From Tannerellaceae bacterium (lineage in GTDB: Bacteria > Bacteroidota > Bacteroidia > Bacteroidales > Tannerellaceae), in NCBI GenBank assembly GCA_031265595.1, contig JAISCM010000229.1, positions 1 to 5,430 on the forward strand: a stretch of DNA of 5,430 nucleotides, written 5' to 3'. Below are positions 1 through 3,332 of this stretch, in pieces (the stretch's first letter is position 1; the number at the start of each line of letters is the position of its first letter). The position numbers and the translations under genes were made by a program. The notes under the pieces were generated by a model. It saw only the letters and a program-made list of their open reading frames with translations, did no database searches and was not told where the DNA came from.

Positions 1-47
1 CCAGCCCAGCCAGCCCAACCCACCCCCCAACCCCCTAAAGGGGGGGT
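1..47. repeat. C-rich block ending in a CCCCCTAAAGGGGG palindrome (left flank)
   Basis: This stretch is almost pure C with some A and G, and ends in a palindrome (CCCCC, TAAA, then seven G) at about 32-47. The same palindrome with the same C-rich run returns in inverted orientation at 183-246, so the two blocks flank the 23-bp tandem array as inverted copies. No coding sequence is visible in it. The palindrome could form a hairpin in RNA, but no T-run follows, so I do not call it an intrinsic terminator. The block is cut by the window edge and may belong to the 3' side of an unseen neighbouring gene. Confidence 0.7.
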
Positions 48-51
48 AAGT

Positions 52-161
52 TTGATTCAGTCGTAATCAGCCGCTTGATTCAGCCGTAATCAGCCGCTTG
101 ATTCAGTCGTAATCAGCCGCTTGATTCAGTCGTAATCAGCCGGGTGATTCAGCCGTAATCA
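52..161. repeat. Tandem array of a 23-bp unit, about 4.8 copies
   Basis: Units begin at 52, 75, 98, 121 and 144, an exact 23-bp period. Each opens with TTGATTCAG, has T or C next, and closes with CGTAATCAGCCGC. Copies 1 and 3 are identical, copy 2 differs by one base (C for T), copy 4 ends CGG in place of CGC, and copy 5 starts G for T and breaks off after AATCA. Every unit contains an inverted repeat, TGATT and AATCA around 7 bp, and the junctions between units form another (AATCA, 6 bp, TGATT). The array sits just downstream of the symporter stop codon and between two inverted C/G-rich blocks. It has no coding capacity. Spacers are absent, so it is not a CRISPR array. Confidence 0.95.
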
Positions 162-186
162 AAAAGGGCTATCGAACTCTCTGCCC
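161..186 (-). terminator. Possible weak terminator of the symporter gene
   Basis: Read on the minus strand, GGGC at 186-183 can pair with GCCC at 169-166, and five T follow at 165-161. The stem is only about 4 bp with a 13-nt loop, and it spans the stop codon, so this is a weak candidate. The GC-rich palindrome just upstream (about 184-199) may contribute structure. Nothing else near the 3' end of the gene looks like a terminator. Confidence 0.3.
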
Positions 187-1683
187 CCCCTTTAGGGGGC
201 TGGGGGGTGGGTGGGGTGGGGTTGGGGCAGGGCAGGGTGGGGCGGGCGCTGAGCTGATCCACAATCCCACAAACGTGATGCCGCCATTGATCATTAACAT
301 CTCATAGCTAAAGACATATCCGGTGTACGAGCGTATGATGTAATCGAGCATAAAGCAGATCAGCGGCGAAACGATGCATATATAAGGTACATACTTGTCG
401 GAAGGCTTCCTTTTAGTGAAAAGCCCGAACAGGAATAATCCCAATAACGGGCCGTAGGTGTAGGAGGCGATCATATAAATGGCATCAATAACGCTCCGGC
501 TGTTGAGCGCTTTGAAGGCTAAGATGATGACGACAAACAAGATGGATATCATTACATGTACATTGAGCCGGATGCGTTTGGCTTTGCCCGCCTCTTCTTT
601 TTCTACGCCTAAGATATCGACGCAAAAAGACGTAGTGAGCGCCGTTAATGCCGAATCGGCGCTACTGAACGCCGCTGCTATGATACCGATAGTAAAGAAT
701 ATCAGGATAGAACTCCCCAGTATGCCGGAGGTGCAGAACAGGGGCAGAATGTCGTCGTTCAGCGCAGGCAAAGCCATGTTTTGCCGGGCCGCAAAGGTAA
801 GGAGCAAGGCGCCCAACGAAAGAAACAGGAAGTTGACCGGCGTAAAAGCAAAGCCATACGTATACATATTCTTTTGTGCGTCTTTCAGGCTTTTGCAGGA
901 TAGATTCTTTTGCATCATATCCTGGTCTAACCCCGTCATTACAATGGTAATAAATATCCCGCTAAAGAATTGCTTGGCAAAATGCTGCGTACTATGCCAG
1001 TCGCTAAACTCAAACATGCGGAAGTGCGGACTGTCTGCCAGCGTTTGCACCATCCCGCCAAAAGAAAGCCCCATCGCACCCTTTACCTGCCAGATGATCA
1101 CAACCAGCATGGCAATCAGGCAAATGGCTTGCAAGGTATCTGTCCATACAATCGTTTTGATGCCGCTCCGGTAGGTATACAGCCATACTAAGGCAATGCT
1201 TAAAACGGTTGTCAGCCAGAAAGGGATATTCCAGGCGCCGAAAACGTACGTCTGAAGAATAAGCACCACCAGATAAAGCCGTGCCGCCGCGCCCACTATC
1301 TTAGAAAGCAGAAAGAAAGCAGCCCCCGTCTTGTAGCTTCTTTTCCCGATACGCGCTTCGAGGTACGAATAGATAGAAGTAAGTTGTAATTTATAATAGA
1401 GCGGAAGCAATACCTTTGCAATCAGTATATAGCCAAAGAAGAACCCAAGGACGGTCTGCATATACGTCATATCAATACTGCGCACCATCCCCGGCACCGA
1501 TACGAAGGTGACGCCCGACAGCGAAGTCCCGATCATCCCAATCGATACAATAAACCAGGGCGACTGGCGGTTGCCTAAAAAGAAGGCATCATTTCCACTG
1601 TTTTTTCTCCCTGTGAAATAAGATATTACTACTAATACGCCAAAGTAGGCGGCAATAATAAATAGGATAAGATAACTACTCAT
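169..1683 (-). CDS. Sodium:solute symporter (SSS family) with repeat-derived C-terminal tail
   Basis: This is an inner-membrane transporter that would use the sodium gradient to import a small solute; the substrate cannot be told from sequence. The 504-residue product is strongly hydrophobic, with roughly a dozen membrane segments from residue 3 on, as expected for the SSS family with a LeuT-type fold. Family-like features are the first-helix stretch SIGMIGTSLSGVTF (47-60), WTDTLQ (180-185), GLDQDMMQKNLS (251-262), and AAAFSSADSALTALTTS (336-352), where S340/S341 match the paired serines of the sodium site in helix 8 of related transporters (family knowledge). Residues 1-478 look native. Residues 479-504 are a proline-rich tail (with APAPPCPAP and TPPHPPPSP) encoded by the G-rich repeat block, so the natural end was probably replaced or extended. 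The gene appears to be transcribed alone. The ATG at 1683-1681 fits the start, since the first helix begins immediately. Confidence 0.9.
   Translation of the reverse strand: MSSYLILFIIAAYFGVLVVISYFTGRKNSGNDAFFLGNRQSPWFIVSIGMIGTSLSGVTFVSVPGMVRSIDMTYMQTVLGFFFGYILIAKVLLPLYYKLQLTSIYSYLEARIGKRSYKTGAAFFLLSKIVGAAARLYLVVLILQTYVFGAWNIPFWLTTVLSIALVWLYTYRSGIKTIVWTDTLQAICLIAMLVVIIWQVKGAMGLSFGGMVQTLADSPHFRMFEFSDWHSTQHFAKQFFSGIFITIVMTGLDQDMMQKNLSCKSLKDAQKNMYTYGFAFTPVNFLFLSLGALLLTFAARQNMALPALNDDILPLFCTSGILGSSILIFFTIGIIAAAFSSADSALTALTTSFCVDILGVEKEEAGKAKRIRLNVHVMISILFVVIILAFKALNSRSVIDAIYMIASYTYGPLLGLFLFGLFTKRKPSDKYVPYICIVSPLICFMLDYIIRSYTGYVFSYEMLMINGGITFVGLWISSAPAPPCPAPTPPHPPPSPLKGGQRVR
183..246. repeat. G-rich block with CCCCCTTTAGGGGG palindrome (right flank, overlaps symporter 3' end)
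   Basis: This is the inverted counterpart of the block at 1-47: a palindrome (seven C, TTTA, five G) at 184-199 followed by a long run of G-tracts of 3-6 bases separated by one or two other bases, to 246. It lies inside the reading frame of the minus-strand symporter, where it encodes proline-rich sequence. The repeated G-tracts on the plus strand meet the usual pattern for a G-quadruplex. The composition changes abruptly at about 247-250 from ordinary coding sequence, which marks the apparent edge of the repeat. Confidence 0.8.
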
Positions 1684-1708
1684 ACCGTTTTGTTAATAGA
1701 AATGACGA

Positions 1709-1741
1709 CAAAGATAGTAAAAAATCATCTTTTTACTCGAA
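1709..1741 (-). promoter_or_regulatory. Probable promoter of the symporter gene
   Basis: On the minus strand the sequence TATCTTTG (1716-1709) matches the Bacteroidales -7 consensus TAnnTTTG exactly. A TTCG (1741-1738), one mismatch from the -33 TTTG, lies 21 nt upstream. Transcription would start about 20 nt before the ATG. The spacer contains a small dyad, GTAAAAA and TTTTTAC around 6 bp (1717-1736), which could be a regulator site or chance in AT-rich DNA. Confidence 0.55.
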
Positions 1742-1818
1742 GACATCAGATGCCGGCTACGTATAATTTTATGGCTTTGTACATACTCATTTCGTGTTGT
1801 TGCGCCATCCCTTTCAGC

Positions 1819-1902
1819 GTTTCACGGGTGTGAAACATTCGTTTCACGAGGGTGAAACGCTCGTTTCACAGGGGTGAAACACCTGTTTCACGGGGGTGAA
1901 AC
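1819..1902. repeat. Phased array of eight alternating GTTTCAC/GTGAAAC half-sites
   Basis: GTTTCAC occurs at 1819, 1841, 1863 and 1885, and its reverse complement GTGAAAC at 1830, 1852, 1874 and 1896. All eight half-sites are perfect and spaced exactly 11 bp apart, giving four 18-bp palindromes with a 22-bp period. The 4-bp cores are G/A-rich (GGGT, GAGG, AGGG, GGGG) and the 4-bp linkers vary (ATTC, GCTC, ACCT). It lies in the intergenic region between two divergent genes, about 135 bp upstream of the symporter start and about 195 bp upstream of the DUF695 gene. It is not a CRISPR array, since the gaps are only 4 bp, and no reading frame uses it. A protein-binding array or a repeat-family element are both possible. 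Confidence 0.95.
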
Positions 1903-2031
1903 GCTTAAAGGGTGGTAAGCAAAGCGCTAAATCATTCTATAGAAACAACTAAAATGATGAGACAGATTGGCTTCTGCATCACAATGACTTTTTTTTAGTT
2001 CTTGCAGCCGGTTGAAAAAAGGCAATTATCC

Positions 2032-2064
2032 ATGCAAATTTCAAAATGATCTTTATATTTGCAT
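2032..2064 (+). promoter_or_regulatory. Probable promoter of the DUF695 gene, with overlapping inverted repeat
   Basis: TATATTTG at 2054-2061 is an exact match to the TAnnTTTG -7 element, placing the start of transcription near 2068 and leaving a leader of about 30 nt before the ATG. No good TTTG is found at -33 (the sequence there reads CATG). A perfect 8-bp inverted repeat, ATGCAAAT (2032-2039) and ATTTGCAT (2057-2064), separated by 17 bp, covers the -33 region and the -7 box, a position typical of a repressor or activator site. Confidence 0.5.
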
Positions 2065-2097
2065 AGTTCCATCAATGAATAATGAATTATAAGAGAT

Positions 2098-2535
2098 ATG
2101 AAATTAAGTAATGAATGGTTTACGGCTTTGTCCGACAATGGGGCGGGCGACCTGGTCACTGTCGTGGGGCGTGATTCGCTTACCGAGTTTATCCAATCGG
2201 GCAAATTTAAAGAACGGGTGGAGATAACCTGGAAGTATGAACCGGCCGACAAGGGTATGCCGTCCGAGCAGGATGGCGGACGGATGGAAACGGTGCAGGA
2301 AACGCTCCGCAAGGCGATGGAAAAAGACAAACTGTCTATCCTGACGGCTGTCTATACCGGGGGCGGAGAGAAGATATGGGTGTTTTATACCCGTACCGTG
2401 CGTGTTTTTGGCGAGCGGCTGAACGAGCTGTTGGCGCCGTTTGACTTATTGCCCATCTCCATTTATACAGAAGCCGACCCCGACTGGGAGGAGTATAAAG
2501 ATATGTACGAAATGAAAGAATGGGCCGTAGGCTGA
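2098..2535 (+). CDS. DUF695-type protein of unknown function
   Basis: The 145-residue product is a soluble, acidic protein with no signal peptide or membrane segment. It resembles the DUF695 family by its order of motifs: VEITWKYEP (41-49), GMP (53-55), a helix with METVQETLRKAME (63-75), LTAVYTGGGEKIWVFYT (82-98), LNELLAPF (108-115), and the acidic end DPDWEEYKDMY (127-137). I recall this pattern from the family and have not searched for it. Proteins of this kind have no established role. The ATG at 2098 follows an A/G-rich stretch without a clear ribosome-binding site, which is normal in Bacteroidota. The gene stands alone, with its own promoter and a hairpin 13 bases after the stop. The minus-strand frame over its first half is a shadow. 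Confidence 0.8.
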   Translation: MKLSNEWFTALSDNGAGDLVTVVGRDSLTEFIQSGKFKERVEITWKYEPADKGMPSEQDGGRMETVQETLRKAMEKDKLSILTAVYTGGGEKIWVFYTRTVRVFGERLNELLAPFDLLPISIYTEADPDWEEYKDMYEMKEWAVG

Positions 2536-2542
2536 TGCAGAA

Positions 2543-2588
2543 AAGAAAAACGGATCATCTTTTGCTGAAAGAATGATCCGTTTCTCTT
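2543..2588. terminator. Bidirectional terminator between the convergent DUF695 and Dps-like genes
   Basis: AAACGGATCAT (2548-2558) pairs perfectly with ATGATCCGTTT (2573-2583). The stem continues inward with CTTT/AAAG (2559-2562 with 2568-2571) after one bulged A, leaving a 5-nt loop, and outward to about 2543 and 2588 with one mismatch. A-rich sequence lies on the left and T-rich sequence on the right, so the hairpin can act in both directions. Its place, 13 bases after one stop codon and 17 before the other, fits a shared terminator. Confidence 0.85.
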
Positions 2589-2604
2589 CATTTTACTATG
2601 TTTC

Positions 2605-3003
2605 TTATTTCAGCCGTACCAATCTGTACAGCAATTGCTGGATGGCTTCCTGATAGTCGTCGATAATAGATTGTGAGAATGCTTCGGGAAACAAATCCCG
2701 GTGTTTGTCTACGTAGGTATAAAAATCAGACGCATGTTTTACTATGTTCTTCGGATTTTTTGTTTCGGGAATTACCACCTCAATATCGCCCTCCAGGGCG
2801 TAGGTTGTTTCTGTAATTCTGTCGATAACACCCAGTAGATCGCCTATTGCCTGGTCTAAGGCTATATGTTGGGCATAGCTTCCTTCGCCGGTTACATGCC
2901 AGTGATGCAGCTTCAGACTGCTGTTAAAAGAGAACAGCTCTCCGATAAATGTTCCTAACTCTTTGTTTGACACCTTTGTAATTTTCTTTTCTTTTGTTTC
3001 CAT
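2605..3003 (-). CDS. dps: Dps-like ferritin-family protein (iron storage / peroxide protection)
   Basis: Dps proteins form 12-subunit shells that oxidise ferrous iron with peroxide and store it, protecting DNA. The 132-residue product has KLHHWHVTGEGSYAQHIALD (31-50), then ID and E at 60-65. Aligned by eye on the known Dps ferroxidase site (H51, H63, D67, D78 and E82 in the E. coli protein), H34, H46, D50, D61 and E65 fall at exactly the same spacing, and W35 follows H34 as in that family. The centre is thus complete. The protein is about 35 residues shorter than E. coli Dps, and only a short lysine-rich N-terminus (residues 4-10) precedes the first helix. The C-terminal helix ends in RLVRLK. 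It is transcribed divergently from thrA and converges on the DUF695 gene. Peroxide control by OxyR is usual for such genes in Bacteroides; no OxyR site was identified here. Confidence 0.85.
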   Translation of the reverse strand: METKEKKITKVSNKELGTFIGELFSFNSSLKLHHWHVTGEGSYAQHIALDQAIGDLLGVIDRITETTYALEGDIEVVIPETKNPKNIVKHASDFYTYVDKHRDLFPEAFSQSIIDDYQEAIQQLLYRLVRLK

Positions 3004-3071
3004 AAATCGATGTTTAAAAGTTCTTTTTATATATACTAAACATACAAACTACCGGTAATGTTTATAATAAG

Positions 3072-3104
3072 CAAAGATATAACCCTTATTTATAAAACGG
3101 TAAA
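3072..3104 (-). promoter_or_regulatory. Probable promoter of the Dps-like gene
   Basis: On the minus strand TATCTTTG (3079-3072) is an exact match to the -7 consensus TAnnTTTG, and TTTA (3104-3101), one base from TTTG, lies 21 nt upstream. Transcription would start near 3065, giving a leader of about 60 nt that is A/T-rich and has no obvious structure. The -33 element falls within the left arm of the large palindrome at 3086-3137. Confidence 0.55.
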
Positions 3105-3137
3105 AAAATGATATTTTTTTTGCCGTTTTATAAATAA
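3086..3137. repeat. Large palindrome between the divergent dps and thrA promoters
   Basis: The left arm (3086-3108) begins with TTATTTATAAAACGG and continues with T and seven A; the right arm (3115-3137) is its reverse complement except for a single T/G position. This gives 23-bp arms around a 6-bp centre. It lies upstream of both predicted transcription starts, so it would not be part of either mRNA from those promoters. It overlaps the -33 elements on both sides, which suggests an operator or cruciform site affecting both genes. A terminator role is unlikely, because both flanking genes point away from it. Confidence 0.85.
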
Positions 3138-3149
3138 TGCGTAATATTG
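3119..3149 (+). promoter_or_regulatory. Probable promoter of thrA
   Basis: TTTG at 3119-3122 and TAATATTG at 3142-3149 (one mismatch to TAnnTTTG) are separated by 19 nt, as expected for a Bacteroidales housekeeping promoter. Transcription would begin near 3155, leaving a leader of about 180 nt before thrA that contains the small ORF at 3184. The TTTG lies inside the right arm of the palindrome. Confidence 0.6.
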
Positions 3150-3183
3150 TACCGCAATAAACCAGAAAAAAAGAAAGAACTTT

Positions 3184-3258
3184 ATGATCAATGCAGTATT
3201 TGCATATTATACGTGGGCATTAACTATGACCCCCTGGGGGGTAAGCATCAACAACTAA
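3184..3258 (+). CDS. Candidate 24-codon leader peptide upstream of thrA
   Basis: An ATG about 30 nt after the predicted thrA transcription start opens a 24-codon frame ending in TAA, 74 nt before thrA. It is preceded by an A-rich stretch like that before thrA itself. The peptide contains YYTWALTMTPW, with three threonine codons (10, 14, 16) clustered just before a G/C-rich stretch, and isoleucine codons at 2 and 22. Attenuation by threonine and isoleucine codons is known for thr operons in enteric bacteria; here it is inferred only. The threonine content is modest, and the frame could be chance. No known leader family was recognised. Confidence 0.35.
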   Translation: MINAVFAYYTWALTMTPWGVSINN

Positions 3259-3280
3259 GCAATAGCGGCGGCCACGCCCC
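3212..3280 (+). promoter_or_regulatory. Possible alternative RNA structures in the thrA leader
   Basis: Several short pairings compete here: CGTGG (3212-3216) with CCACG (3272-3276), CCCC with GGGG around 3230-3241, the G-run 3236-3241 with CCCC (3277-3280), and GGCG (3267-3270) with CGCC (3275-3278) across a 4-nt loop. Mutually exclusive stems overlapping a leader ORF suit an attenuator, but no T-run follows the last hairpin, so classic termination is not evident. Control of translation of thrA or Rho action would be alternatives. Confidence 0.25.
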
Positions 3281-3332
3281 GCGTTGTACCAATTCCAACA
3301 TACACACATACATACATTTTAAAACAAATACG

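Noticed and set aside
479..1174. Plus-strand open frame of 231 codons opposite the symporter gene
   Set aside because: It lies wholly antisense to a clear membrane transporter, and its translation has no recognisable domain and unlikely composition. The same applies to the shorter frame at 970-1191.
1819..1902. CRISPR array
   Set aside because: The gaps between repeats are only 4 bp, far too short for spacers, and the pattern is one of alternating inverted half-sites. The 23-bp array at 52-161 has no spacers at all.
1954..1998. 14-codon plus-strand ORF upstream of the DUF695 promoter
   Set aside because: It is too short, has no coding signal, ends in a T-run, and lies upstream of the predicted transcription start of the next gene.
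1995..2330. Minus-strand frame of 111 codons over the DUF695 gene start
   Set aside because: It overlaps the promoter and first half of a better-supported gene, has a serine-rich shadow-like composition, and no motif.
3298..3316. Short ACATAC-like simple repeat before the thrA start
   Set aside because: It is only about 19 bp of imperfect simple sequence in an A-rich start region and needs no special explanation.
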